NCBI GenBank assembly: GCA_963920525.1
Contig: OY986438.1
Coordinates: 80,463,177 to 80,527,176, forward strand
Origin: Dichetophora obliterata
Taxonomy: Eukaryota; Arthropoda; Insecta; Diptera; Sciomyzidae
Length of the DNA: 64,000 nucleotides
Direction: 5' to 3'
The notes under the pieces are model-generated. The model saw only the letters and a list, made by a program, of their open reading frames with translations, was not told the DNA's origin and ran no database searches. Shown in pieces: positions 1-11,430 of this stretch. The translations under genes were made by a program, and so were the position numbers. Within the stretch, counting starts at the first letter, position 1, and the number at the start of each line of letters is the position of its first letter.

Positions 1-1504
1 AAATGCTATTTTCACTTTCAAGATATCGTTGGGAAAGTTTTGAGTGGCTGCAATTGATTGATTGATTCCTGGTCAGAATTCCGTGTATTGATATATATTA
101 AAACTAAAATATTAATTATAAAATAAGAACATACTGAAAAATATTGTAAGAAATTAAAAACAAAATACAACTTATGAAGATATATTATTTTAAAAGTTTT
201 ATATAAATCACATGAATTAAATTGCGAGCTTTAGATCAAATAAGTTTGTATTAATATTTTGAAATAAAATCTATCAAAAATATGTATGAAAAAAAAGCAT
301 TATTTTTTATCCGATTGCATATATTTCAATTGTTAATGCAGATAGGAAGAGTTTTTTCCGCCATATAATTTCTGGCAGTTTATTTCTTAAAACTATTACA
401 CCAACCAATATTTTGACGAAAAACGTTATTTTTAGAGGCTATTTCAAATCATTCCATCATACGAATGGCTATCACTAGAATCGAAATATTTGAGGAATCT
501 TCATAAATGCTATTGCAACCAAGGATTTTTTTGAGGAACTGACACAAACCACTTAACATTCAGCCTTTAATATTCATCGCACAAAGAAAAAATATACAAC
601 AAAATATAGTGAGTTATGTGGCGAATGAAACGAATATTTTATTAAATATTCTTATAACAATATTTAATATAATTTTTTTTAAAAGATATTTATATTGTAT
701 CTAAAATGTTGTTTTATTATTTCTTATTATGTACTAAAAAATATTTTTATTATAGAAACAATAAAACAGTTGCATATCATAGAAAAATATATTAATAACC
801 AGGGCTCGTACTTTTATGACCTAAAAACTGACATAAGTGACATAAAAAACGCAAACAATTAAATAAAAAATAAAGAAAAAAAAGCCTTAAAAATAAAACA
901 TTACTAAACACGTATTGCTGTAAGAAACTTAAGTAGGTTTGTAAAATAAAGATTCTATTACTTTTAGGATGGTGATGAGAAAAATCTGACTAAACTAACG
1001 TATACGTGTGATTTCACAAGTAGGGTGGATTACACCTAGTAGCACTACATTCAAAATTATTTTTTAGCATAGAATTAGTGAATGAAATTAATAAAAAACT
1101 ATTTATAACTAAAAAGAAAGGTTTAACTAATTTCGAATTTCAAAATTTTTAAGATTTATACACTTGAGTCATGATAATTGTGAGTTTCATTTACGGATGT
1201 TTTTATAGGTTAGTAATCAAGGGTTAAGGAAACTCTTTTATATATTAAACTAATTTTTGTTTTCAGTTTTACTGTATCTACTATTAAACACAACCGATTT
1301 TAATTTAAATGTAACATAGTTTTAAATTGTCCGTATTCGCAGCTTATGATAAATATCACAGACATCTATAATTTTGATGAAATCATATTCTACACCTTTC
1401 TTGGACTTTTCTAAACATATTCTGGCACCAAGTTCTTGTCGAAATTTCGCAGTTCTTACACCCGAAATAAGAGGTATTTAATTAAATGAATCAAAATGAA
1501 AGAC
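1..1504. other. AT-rich stretch, no gene seen
   Basis: No open frame of note, no recognisable domain. Around 541-660 the text loosely resembles the outer part of the fold-back arm near 25.7 kb (a 'cagcctttaata-tcatcg' stretch followed by an A-run), suggesting a decayed copy, but the match is too weak to call. Confidence 0.6.
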
Positions 1505-1737
1505 TAAGGGGTCGTCCATAAACTACGTTACTGATTTTCCGGTTTTTTTTACCCCCTCCTCCCCCTGCGTTACTTTTCGTAGTGCTTTTCAAAACCCCTC
1601 CCCCCCCCTCCATAAAGTAACGTGACATATGAAATTAATTCATTCGAATGATTATATATTTTGACTAGCTCTGACAATTTTCACTAGTACTAGTGACTAG
1701 TATGACTAGATACATTAAAGGAACAATTGGAAAAAAA

Positions 1738-1950
1738 TCAATAATTAATATCATCTGTAAAAGCTATTCCATCTGCGATCCAAGATTCGATGCTCTCAAT
1801 CACTGGGATAGAAGAAGCTGGTAGCTTTGTTGAGGATTCTTCAAAATAGAATTTTTCATCGGATTCTATGTCGACCCATTCAGGTGAATCCTCATTTCTA
1901 ACGCAAAGAAATTCACCTGGTCTTTGACAGAGTGCCCTTAAAGGCTGCAC
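1738..1950 (-). pseudogene. ORF A fragment of the 1 kb TIR element
   Basis: A 70-residue acidic ORF reading outward on the minus strand. Its counterpart in the second copy is 8247-8558 (103 residues), nearly identical over the shared C-terminal part (motifs CQRPGEFLCVRNEDSPEWVD and IESWIADGIAF). In this copy a stop (TAA) breaks the extended N-terminal frame. A splice-acceptor-like 'ttttcag' lies upstream of the conserved part in both copies, so it may be the last exon of a gene of the parent element. I do not recognise the family; no catalytic motif is visible. Confidence 0.4.
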
Positions 1951-2104
1951 CCGAGCTGCACCAAGTTCTGTGTTTTTGTGTTAATGCTTTCTGAAAATTG
2001 ATTTATTTAAATAGTATTTTTTATTCCGATTTATTGTAAACGATATAATACAAACTTATGGCAATTCATAGAAGTTTTAAAAACGAAATACAAGCCGCAG
2101 GTAG

Positions 2105-2353
2105 GACACGACCTTGAACCGATTTCTTCTTTCTGAGAAGGACAGTACATGTCATACGGTATCTCCTTTGATCAAGAACATTCAGGCCTTAACGTCAAAG
2201 CCTTGTGCAAAAGCAAAGACCCAAATTTTTCAGACGTGTGCTGAGATGGTGAAGGAATACCAAAAGGTTCCTGTGTCGAGGGAAAAGGTGGTGGAAGAAA
2301 TCGTTGAAACAAAAGTTAACCATCAATTTAGACGATCAAACATAAACATGTAA
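2105..2353 (+). pseudogene. ORF B fragment of the 1 kb TIR element
   Basis: A conserved C-terminal segment of about 80 residues with a helical, charged centre (IFQTCAEMVKEYQKVPVSRE). There is no ATG: the open frame follows an in-frame TAG at 2102-2104 that itself ends in AG after a short purine/pyrimidine stretch, so the segment may be an exon end and not an ORF with its own start. The second copy (minus 7943-8182) differs by a handful of residues. Function unknown. It reads away from ORF A, toward the right terminus. Confidence 0.4.
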
Positions 2354-2530
2354 GGTTAAAAATTTTTGAAATGATTGTGTTATTAATTAGAGGTTTTTCG
2401 TCGATTTTTTTAAATTTTGGTAACGTTACAATATCTAAACACCTCCCCCCCCTACCGTTACTTATCGTAGTGCATTTCAAAACCCCTCCCCACCCCTAAA
2501 TTGGTAACGTAGTTTATGGACGACCCCTAA

Positions 2531-3436
2531 AGTGTTTTTATCAGTTTGACTACACCACATAACCTAAAATTGTAGCCATTCTTTGACAAGTTAACAGTTG
2601 TACAAAATTTGTTTTATTAATAAATACCTGCTCGTTTTAAAAAACTCCATACATTTGGGTTGAATACTCATTTTTCTGGGCTTTTTCTATAAAATTGTTT
2701 AATAAAACTTTGCAGCGCACGTCGCTTCTTTACAACAGTTGTCAGAATTATCTCTTTCTAACTTAGACAACTTAGCTCAGCTCGTGACATTTGCTAAACC
2801 TGCACTTTCTCACATTCATAAAAAAAAAAAAAAAATTAATGACAAGTTTGTGTTCATCAAACATTTTTTAATTGTGTTGGAGCTTTGATAACGCTTGTCT
2901 TGAAGGGATAAAGAATGTTCATTGAAAGCAAAACATTGTTGTTATTTTACCGACAAACTTTCAATAATAGTTTGTTTACTAATTTAGGTCGCTTTCAAGA
3001 TTAACTTTCATGCAAATTTTAGCTCAGGTTACTTTAAAAATTTACTGTCATAAAACTTGCTACTGGCAATACTGATTGCTCCACAGTAGAGAAAAGAAAA
3101 CAATAAACTAAACGGAACAAACAACACAAAGAAGAACGCGCTGCTAGAGAAGGTCAGAGAAGTATGGAAACAACAAAAATTTATGCAGCAGCTGACACTC
3201 GAGCTTTAAGCGAAGCATCCGAATGATCTCGTGGTCTGGAGGCTGCCTTTGCATCAATTCGCTATCGTGACAAAGTGTGCTTTGCAGCAATCGTTGTTTA
3301 CGAACTCGAGCGGTATATATGCATTTTTTTCTTGTGTGCGATTACGGCTGACGACGATTGTTACTCAAGTGACAAAAACTGACGAATGGTCTCATGCAAA
3401 TCTCTGATATGGGCATTAGAGAACTGCCCAGTAGTC
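2531..3436. other. no gene seen
   Basis: Non-coding AT-rich sequence with an A-run near 2820. No domain or repeat boundary could be supported. Confidence 0.5.
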
Positions 3437-3439
3437 TAA

Positions 3440-3969
3440 CAGCCCTATTCTGGCAGCTTAACTAAGCTCACCACATTAACAAAATAGTTAATATTAACAA
3501 TTTGTTAAGGTTTCGTATTCTGCTGCAAATTTAAAAGCGCTTTTCTTTACAATTTTGTTAATAACAGAAAGAGTCTTAACAATGAATGAAATGTATGTGC
3601 TTAGATAGAAAATTGTTGTGAAAATAATAAAAAAATACAAATTATAATATAATATTGAGTTTAAATACATTAAACTGAAAAATGGAATAATTTTTTACTT
3701 ATTTTAAGTGCTGATAATGAAATCTTTCAGTAGCCGTGGCAAATTTTTCAAGCGCTTGCAAAGTCACAAGCTGCACTCGAAGCATCTGTTTATATAGCGC
3801 ATCTCTTCTTTCAATAGGCATATCGATTTTCACCTTGAACTTTGAAAGCTTTTTAAGCTTTTATGTTGTTAATGATTTTTAAGAATACCAACATTTACAT
3901 AGCATAACAATCAGCTTAACAAGAGCTCCTTAACTATTTCGTGTTAAGCAAACAACCAGAATAGGGCTG
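3440..3969. mobile_element. 530-bp MITE with TAA duplication
   Basis: Ends CAGCCCTATTCTGG and CCAGAATAGGGCTG are exact inverted complements over 14 bases, and both flanks carry TAA (3437-3439, 3970-3972). The interior is AT-rich without coding capacity and has further imperfect inverted 'TTAAC/GTTAA' motifs. The 3-bp TAA duplication again suggests a PIF/Harbinger-type MITE, unrelated in terminal sequence to the element at 1508. Confidence 0.8.
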
Positions 3970-3972
3970 TAA

Positions 3973-6058
3973 GTCTTAAAGAAATCTTTAACTAATCATG
4001 CACGATTTTTCTTCATCGTTGACGAAACACGCTGATTTGGTTATACATTTTATTGACGAAAATCTCATATAAAAGTTCCAAATTCGTGCATTGTTTGAAA
4101 ACTTTCTGTTTTCCATGAGCGAAAACAAGACGGATTTGTTAAATAATTATCAGCAAATGTATCTCATGAAGTAAGTTTCTTTAAGAAATCATAATGAAAT
4201 TTTCGTGCACGATGTCTTGACTGCAGGGTGCATGAGTGGCTTCACTCGCTCAAGAAGAAAACAGTGCTCAGCTTGCTCTTCGCCACTGCAGGGCTTAAGA
4301 GACTTTATAAGATTTCGCCAAAGGTGGTCGCCTCACCATCTAGAAATAAATTGGCAAAAATATATGTGAATGCCAAATTTTTGGAGACAACAAAAAGTTT
4401 TTTCTTTTACCGTTAGCCGGTGGTGCCACTGAAAACTCTTCGGGGTCGCCCCGAGAAACATGTTTTAGATGAATACAGTTTCCCTTGGATCTTTACTTAT
4501 AAAATAGGCTTTGACTTTATTTAAAAACAGTTTAACAGAAAATTAACTGTATTTTTAAGTACAATAAAATTAAACTTTACTTAATTTTGTATAAGGTATG
4601 AACAAATTATTTAAACTTTTGCCAAAAAATGAAATTTTGTTCGATTTTAACTACCCTGTTTTTAGAAGTTAGGAATTTTTAAAGTTTAAGTATTTTTTTA
4701 TTAATTTTTATTTAAATACTCTTTGATTAAATCACGTAAAAAAAATGCATAAAAACAATTACTGGTTCGCAAGTAAACTATCGGACCATGCATCTCCGAA
4801 AACGCACATTTTAAAAATCTAAATTTTTTATATTTTTTTAGTGTCACTAATTTTTAATACACTGATTAAATTTTTGAAAGTGGGTTTTGCCTTGTTTTTG
4901 AAAAAGTGCGTTTTTAAAATATATTAAAAACGAATTTAATACAAAAAGCATTACTATTAATAGAATAATAATTTGTCTAAATGCATATGACCTCGCGCTT
5001 GAGTGCACCTTTGTTGTTGCTCCACTCGTAACACAAGCTCTGTCTGGGTGGTGAAATTAGCTTGTAGGTGCATTTCACGCATTCCCTTTTGTGCAATATC
5101 CGGATGGATCGCTTGCTTAAACGACCCCACTGCTGGGCGGCTCGGATGAGTTCTTTTGTGCATGCGTTGGTATTGTTGGTGAAAATGTGTTGACCAATCG
5201 TGGGTGTTGTTGGATCGCGGTGAAATTCGTCCTCGTCAATGTTTATGTTGTTGTTGCTCCTCGCGCCTCCATACAGGTACGTAAAACAAAATAAATATAC
5301 AACTTATATAAATTGCAATAAGTGAAAAAATAGCAGATATGTATTTTATCACAAATTAATTAAGCGAAGATTGTGTGCGGCAAAATTTATCTTAAGATTT
5401 TGCATCGTCACAACCTATCGTAGATCATTGTTATAGCTTAAGAACGCTTAAACAGATTAGCACATATTAATATTGCAGCGTTTTAATAAGCTTTTACGCA
5501 AACCAACCGACCTAAGCAAGCGTCTGGTACCACGATCAGTGCGACACGCATAAACATAAATTCATTTATCTCTTAAAGTAATGCAGATCCCACTCTGAAA
5601 TTTTTATTGTGTTATTTATTTACTTCAACAAATATTTTAAAATTGAAATAAAAAAATAAACCGGCTAAATTAATAAAATTTTAATTTTTAATCTTAACTT
5701 CCGGTCTTCTAAGAGAAAAAAAATTAAAGTTTCAAATTTGATTTCATAATAAAAAGAACCGTTAAATTTCAATATAAATCACTATATTTAATATTTTTTT
5801 AATTATTTTTTTTCGAAAAAGTGCTTCAAAAAAATTAGTTTTTCATATTTTCCAATTCTGTTAAAGCCCATAACTTAACAACCAGGCCTCATAAAAAAAA
5901 ATTTGTGTGATTACAACCACACTTTCCAGAAGTACATTTAGGAGGAATGTGAACGAATTTCAGAATAAAAAATTTTTTTTGTTGTCCGCTTCACATGAAA
6001 TGCCCATATTTTTGGGAATTTTTTTCTAGATTGTAAGGCCACTTTTTTGTCGAAATCT
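3973..6058. other. no supported gene; one GC-richer open segment
   Basis: Mostly AT-rich. Positions 4980-5277 are clearly more GC-rich than their surroundings and have a minus-strand frame open for about 100 residues (contains DEDEFHRDPTTPTIG and RAAQQWGRLSKRS), without a start or a recognised family. On the plus strand the segment ends in a good splice-donor-like CAG/GTACGT near 5275. It could be a relic exon; I cannot name it. The short ORF at 4228-4416 shows no support. Confidence 0.3.
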
Positions 6059-6170
6059 GGGGCCGAATTACAGCATCCGTGATCGAGCAAAATTACGAAG
6101 GGCATGACAAGACAAGTGCTTATCAATTTTGTGCAATTTCGCTCGATCACGGATGCTATAATTCGGCCCC
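6059..6170. repeat. 30-bp inverted repeat (hairpin MITE)
   Basis: Arms 6059-6088 and 6141-6170 are inverted complements with one mismatch (begin GGGGCCGAATTA), separated by about 52 bp. Such a compact palindrome is typical of a very short MITE; no duplication of the target was resolved. Confidence 0.75.
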
Positions 6171-6458
6171 TGATTTAATGAGTCAAATTAAATTAAATTT
6201 TAATAAAATGTATAAAAAATATTTTGTTGAAAATTGTTCAATAATATTTCTCATTTTTCGAAATTGAGTTGAAAAGCAATAAACTATTAAGTCTTGGAAG
6301 CAGTACGATTTCTTTTTACAACAATAATATTGCCATAAACAATGTAGCTGGATCTCGCAGCAGGCAGAATTTTCACTATATTCGCTATGTTTGTTCATTG
6401 ACTCGCACAACTCTCAGCTGAATCGCGAAGCAGGTAAAATTATCACTATATTCACTAT

Positions 6459-7412
6459 GACCACTTTTATATTGATCAAGACTTGAAGTCAAGTTTCAGA
6501 GTTTGTAGGCAGTTCGCCGCACATCGGAAGCGACGGAAGGGAAAAAGAAACTTGAAGCTGTACCGGCAATTTTTCGTGTTCCTTTTATTATTTTCGCGTT
6601 GTTGACAGGCCTTTTTATTTTATTTTTTGCATATCAATGTGAGTTTGTTAGACTTCGGATGCATTAAACTTTTTTTGCATTAAATTTTTAAGCAAAAACA
6701 TTTTGTTAACTTCCATCGTGGTAAGTAATTAAAATTCAGTTTGCAAATTTCTATAAACTATAATTCATTTGCTTGCTACCTATCTCGTTTTATTTTTAGA
6801 AAACAAGGAAAGAAGACGAGAATTTGAACTCAAGTCTTAACCAATGTGAAAGACCCCTTTTATACTGATCAAGATTTGAAGTCAAGTTTCAGAGTTTGTA
6901 GGCAGTTCGCCGCACATCGGAAGCGACGGAAGGGAAAAAGAAACTTAAAGCTGTACCGACAATTTTTCGTATTCCTTTTGTTATTTTCGCATTTTTGACA
7001 GTGCTTTTTTTTTATTTTTCGCATATCCATGTGAGTTTGTTAGACTTCGGTTGCATTCAAATTTTTTTGCATTTAATTTAATATAATTTTACATAAAGTT
7101 TTTAAGCAAAAACATTTTGTTTATTTCCATCGTGGCAAAAAATTAAAATTCAGTTTGGAAATTTCTATAAACTATAATTCATTTGCTTGCTACCTATCTC
7201 GTTTTACTTTTAGAAAGCAAGACAAGAAATTGAATTCAAGTCTTGACCAATGTGAAAGCTTACGTCAAGTTCAAAAGAGAACGTCAAAAATACTTGACCA
7301 AGTCTTGATCAATGTAAAAGGGGTCAAAGCTTTCGTCAAGTTCAAAAGAGAACGTAAAAAAAACTTGACTTCAAGTCGTGATCAAGGTAAAACAGGTCAA
7401 TGTAAAAGGGGT
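6459..7412. repeat. tandem copies of a TIR element
   Basis: Two ~390-bp units (from 6459 and from about 6852) repeat each other closely, both beginning with a variant of GACCCCTTTTATACTGATCA and closing with the complementary motif (CAAGTCTTGACCAATGTGAA). The segment 7255-7412 adds two or three further terminal fragments ending in AATGTAAAAGGGGTC. A lone terminus of the same family lies at 10250-10283. No coding capacity; ORF 7155-7475 is only translated repeat. Confidence 0.75.
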
Positions 7413-7942
7413 CTATGTTTGTTCGCTTATTCGCCCAACTCTCAACGTGCGGACCGAAGCAAGCGCATATTGTAGAGCAGAGAGTGAGAGCATAGTTCGC
7501 ACTCAACATTAAAAAAGCGAGCGAGTGCAAGGTTCATTTACAAGGTTGTGGCACTTGAGAGAAATGCACTCTTTTTCCCGCCTTTGCTCGAACTTTCACT
7601 GTGCTTTTCCTTGTTCTAAGCATTCATTTTCTTCATTTCTTTTCATCCATTCTGTCAGTTCAATAGAGTTCGCTCTCAAGTGCCAAAATCTTATAAATGA
7701 GCCTTGAGCGAGTCAGAGCCCGAACAGAACCAAAGCGGATGTCGGTTGTCGGATTCGCCGTGTTACAATTATGGGGTCGTCCATAAACTACGTTACCAAT
7801 TTAGGGGGGGAGGGGTTTTGAAATGCACTACGATAAGTAACGGTAGGGGGGAGGTGTTTAGATATTGTAACGTTACTAAAAATTAAAAAAATCGACGAAA
7901 AACCTCTAATTAATAACACAATCATTTCAAAAATTTTTAACC

Positions 7943-8182
7943 TTACATGTTTATGTTTGATAGTCTAAATTGATGGTTAACTTTTGTTTCAACGATTTCT
8001 TCCACCGCCATATCCCTCGACACAGGAACCTTTTGGTATTCCTTCACCATCTCAGCACACGTCTGAAAAATTTGGATCTTTGCTTTTGCGACAGGCTTTG
8101 ACGTTAAGGCCTGAATGTTCTTGATCAAAGGAGATACCGTATGACAAGTACTGTCCTTCTCAGAAAGAAGAAATCGGTTCAA
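7943..8182 (-). pseudogene. ORF B fragment, copy 2
   Basis: About 79 residues, near-identical to the plus-strand ORF at 2105-2353 with a few replacements (for example VSRDMAVEE for VSREKVVEE). No ATG and an acceptor-like AG precedes it. Unknown family. Confidence 0.4.
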
Positions 8183-8246
8183 GGTCGTGTCCTACCTGCG
8201 GCTTGTATTTCGTTTTTAAAACTTCTATGAATTGTCATAAGTTTGT

Positions 8247-8558
8247 ATGATATCGTTTATAATAAATCGGAATAAAACATACTATTTAAATAAATCAATT
8301 TTCAGAAAGCATTTACACAAAAACACAGAACTTGCTGCAGCTCGGGTGCAGCCTTTAAGGGTACTCTGTCAAAGACCAGGTGAATTTCTTTGCGTTAGAA
8401 ATGAGGATTCACCTGAATGGGTCGACATAGAATCCGATGAAAAATTCTATTTTGAAGAATCCTCAACAAAGCTATCAGCTTCTTCTATCCCAGTGATTGA
8501 GAGCATTGAATCTTGGATCGCAGATGGAATAGCTTTTGCAGATGATATTAATTATTGA
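8247..8558 (+). pseudogene. ORF A fragment, copy 2
   Basis: 103-residue frame, longer than the copy at 1738-1950 because the upstream stop is absent here. Only the part from about residue 25 is conserved; the first residues are probably non-coding. Unknown family; probably the C-terminal exon of a gene in the parent transposon. Confidence 0.4.
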
Positions 8559-9161
8559 TTTTTTTCCCAATTGTTCCTCTAATGTATCTAGTCATACTAG
8601 TCACTAATACTAGTGAAAATTGTCAGAGCTAGTCAAAATATATAACCATTCGAATGAATTAATTTCATAAGTCACGTTACTTTATGGGGGGGGAGGGGTT
8701 TTGAAAAGCACTACGAAATGTAACGCAGGGGGAGGGGGGGTAAAAAAACCGCAAAATCAGTAACGTAGTTTATGGACGACCACATATATGCAGTCGCCAA
8801 AAATTAAATCGCCGTAGAAATGCGTGACGGGAAAACGCCAGAATAGAATCTATTCCAATTTCTCTCTGACGGGTGGCGGATCTCTCTCTGAGTGACTTAA
8901 ATGTTGCCATATTTTTGCTAAAGATTGGGTACGTTCAGTGTTATTTTCTTAGTTTTTACTATGATCTGACATTCTGTTTTTGTGCCTGTGTTGCATTCAT
9001 GTGAATTTAAAGCATAATATAGAATAATTTGTATCATTCCCAATATGAAATGCAACCGTGATCCGACAACCGACAGCCGCTCCTATTCTAGACGTGTTCT
9101 CAGCGGATTTCTCCGAGAGAGGCCCGCCATCCAACATCCGCTTTGGTTCTGTTCGGGCTCT

Positions 9162-9790
9162 CTATGCGAAGCAAACAAAATTGTTTGAGGAAAGCGAATT
9201 CATGTGAAAACAGAAAGTGTATTGAAGAAGGAGTGCGTTATGAAGCGAAGCGCTAGTTGCAGATCTCTGATCGTCATTTCCGTAGCGACAGTCGTACGAC
9301 TTTAATGAGTGGAAAAACAAAGAAAAGTTAAACTTAGTTTTCTTATTTTGATTTTTCAATAGTTTATAAAGCTATACCTATACAAGGTGTAAAAGTTCGG
9401 CTCTTAGATGGAAGCCACCAAAAATGATACGTTATGTGACAATGAATAGAAATGGTTTTTGCAAAGAGTAGTAAAGAGTTGTCAGTTCTGCATAGTTGCG
9501 TTTGTGCAGCCATTTTCAATAAGTAAAGATTGGGCAAAAGTGGATGTGAAGGAAGGCGATAAAATTGAAATTTGCCTCCTCCCTTTGCGCTGCTCTGCTT
9601 AGCTGACGTAGCTTTGAGGTCGCGATGCTTGGCGACGTTTAGCGAAATATGAGTGCGAAGAACATAGGAAATAAAAAGCATGTAAAGAAGCGAGTAGGAA
9701 ACATTTTGATATCGTGGTATTTTTGTTTCTTTTCGCTTTGCTATGACTTTTTTGTTTCCTATAAGAATTTTGCACTCATCTGAATGTTTA
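9162..9790. other. no supported gene
   Basis: A minus-strand frame is open at 9364-9864 (166 residues), but it has low similarity to anything I know, is K/S/L-rich, and runs into the degenerate repeat at 9796. I treat it as chance. Confidence 0.4.
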
Positions 9791-9795
9791 CATTT

Positions 9796-10170
9796 TTCAG
9801 CTAGATTGCATTTGGTAAATTGAATGAATTTACCAATTTCAATCTTTTTAAATGATGAGAACATTTTTATGCCCTGTACCTATACTATACTATTAATTTT
9901 GCAGGTACTATGTATTTAAGAAATTTGTAATTTTTTACTAATTTCTTGGTACTATGAATTTAGGAAATTTTTCATTTGAAGCTACATTTTTTAGCTACAT
10001 TGGATTTGGTAAATTAAATCAATTTACCAATTTTTTTTTAAATTACGATAAATTGATTTAAATGGTTTCAATTTTTTAGCTACATTGGATTTGGTAAATT
10101 AAATGATTTTACCAATTTCCAGCTTTTTAAATGATGAAAACATTTTTATGTCCTTTACCTATTAATCTCT
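9796..10170. repeat. degenerate tandem repeat
   Basis: The block around 9796-9882 (TTTGGTAAATTGAATGAATT, then TTTTTAAATGATGAGAACAT) recurs near 9990-10050 and 10072-10165 with substitutions. Non-coding. Confidence 0.6.
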
Positions 10171-10838
10171 TTTAATTGTTGAAGGTATTTAGAAAATTTT
10201 TCATTTTAAACAAACAAATGTACACAAATTTGTCCTACGAACTCAAATTCTTGCTTTCAAGTCTTGAACAATGTAAAAGGGGTCCTTCAAAGAAGTAAAA
10301 ATATTTTATACAAGCATGTGCTGCATTTCGTGCGAATTCAATTCGAATATAATTCAATTTATAAAAAAGCAACTTACCGAATTAAAAATGGCGTAACATA
10401 TTAAAAACCGGATTTCTGTTAGTTGTCCAAAACGGACTATTTGACGGTGCCGGGACATAGCCGCAGGGCTATACAAATTTAAAATTTGTGATTATGGCCG
10501 CTTTAAAAGAGGACATAATCCCAAATGGGAATTCTGACACCTTGGGACTATGTCCGCTTTTAAGAGGTCATAATCCCAAGTGGTTTCAACAAATACTGAA
10601 ATCTGTGTCGATAAGCAATAACAGCTTAATTCTGATTTCAAAGTTTCGAGAAATCTTGCATCAAAGTTTTCAATCGCAATATAAGTTGTTTGGAAGGGTT
10701 TTTTATTTTTGTGTCATAACTTTGGCTAAGGTTATGCTAGAAGCTCCAGATTTTGTGTGTTTATAGTTCTATATGCATGGAACACAGCTGCATCAATAAC
10801 TCAGATCTGTCTTAAGTCGACTTTATTTATTTTTATTG
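10171..10838. repeat. MITE termini and unclassified sequence
   Basis: 10250-10283 is a terminus of the family at 6459-7412 (AATGTAAAAGGGGTCC). 10487-10590 holds repeated and inverted copies of AGAGGACATAATCCCAA-type sequence; a related piece is at 44838-44905. The ORF 10488-10766 is probably chance. Confidence 0.5.
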
Positions 10839-11430
10839 TAGATAGCGAAACCAGTGTTGGACTTACTGAGGGTTATAATCCTTAAGCAGCGTCCGAAGGC
10901 CGTCCATTAAAAAAATAATTATATCCAGAAGTACTGTAGACAGCGAAGTCGGTGTTAGACTTCCGGTGTTAGAGGGTTTAAATCGTTAAGCAGCGGCCAA
11001 AGGCCGCCTATAAAAAAATAATTATGTTCAGAAGTGCTGTAGACAGCGAAGCTGGTGTTGGCCTTACTAAGGGTTGTAATCTCTAAGCTGCGGCCGAAGT
11101 CTGCCTATTAAAAATATAATTATCGCTGTCTACAGTACTTCTGGATATAGTTCCTTTCTTAATAGACAACAACCCACATTAAGACCAACACCGCCTTCGC
11201 TGTCAAGAGAAATTCTGGACATAATTTCCTTTATAATAGGCGGTCTTCAATAAGTCCACCATTGGCTTCGCTGTCTACAGTACTTCTTGACATAATTCTC
11301 TTTAAATAGGGATTACAACCCTCAGTAAGTCCAACACTGGCTTCGCTGTCTACAGTATTTCTAGACATAATTCTCTTTTCAATAGGAGGGCTTTGGCCGC
11401 TGCTTACGGATTACAACCCTCAGTAAGTCC
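10839..11430. repeat. palindromic tandem array (3 units forward, ~4 inverted)
   Basis: A ~98-bp unit (GACAGCGAAGCTGGTGTTGG, then ACTGAGGGTTGTAATCC, then GCAGCGGCCGAAGGCCGCCT, then AATTATGTCCAGAAGTACTG) appears three times on the plus strand from about 10839, 10937 and 11037. From about 11125 it continues as the reverse complement for roughly four partial units. The whole could fold into a long multi-bulged hairpin. GC content is higher than the surroundings. Confidence 0.8.

Larger units (their letters stand above)
1508..2527. mobile_element. TIR element, copy 1, with two divergent ORFs
   Basis: The ends are near-perfect inverted repeats starting GGGGTCGTCCATAAACTAC, flanked on both sides by TAA (1505-1507 and 2528-2530), a 3-bp target-site duplication. 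Inside the termini are G/C-rich stretches in opposite orientation. Two short ORFs point outward from the centre (minus 1738-1950, plus 2114-2353). A second copy lies in opposite orientation at 7773-8783, so this is a family and not chance. A 3-bp TAA duplication is typical of PIF/Harbinger-type elements, but no transposase is visible, so the superfamily is an inference. It looks like a non-autonomous derivative. Confidence 0.85.
7773..8783. mobile_element. TIR element, copy 2 (inverted)
   Basis: Same family as 1508-2527, opposite orientation: same GGGGTCGTCCATAAACTAC start; the right end reads GACCAC instead of GACCCC. Carries the same divergent ORFs (minus 7943-8182, plus 8247-8558), high similarity to copy 1, implying recent spread. 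Flanks TAT/ATA are not a clean duplication. Confidence 0.85.
7715..9161. mobile_element. outer TIR element with nested insertion
   Basis: The left terminus AGAGCCCGAACAGAACCAAA (7715 on) is repeated in inverse complement up to 9161, about 28 bp in all, and a second inverted block (TCGGTTGTCGGAT near 7742-7756 versus ATCCGACAACCGAC near 9060) extends it. Without the GGGGTCGTCC element at 7773-8783 it would be a ~440-bp MITE. It therefore received the 1 kb element as a later insertion. No clean target duplication seen. Confidence 0.7.

Noticed and set aside
9364..9864. 166-residue minus ORF as a gene
   Set aside because: No recognisable motif, skewed composition, runs into degenerate repeats; most likely chance.
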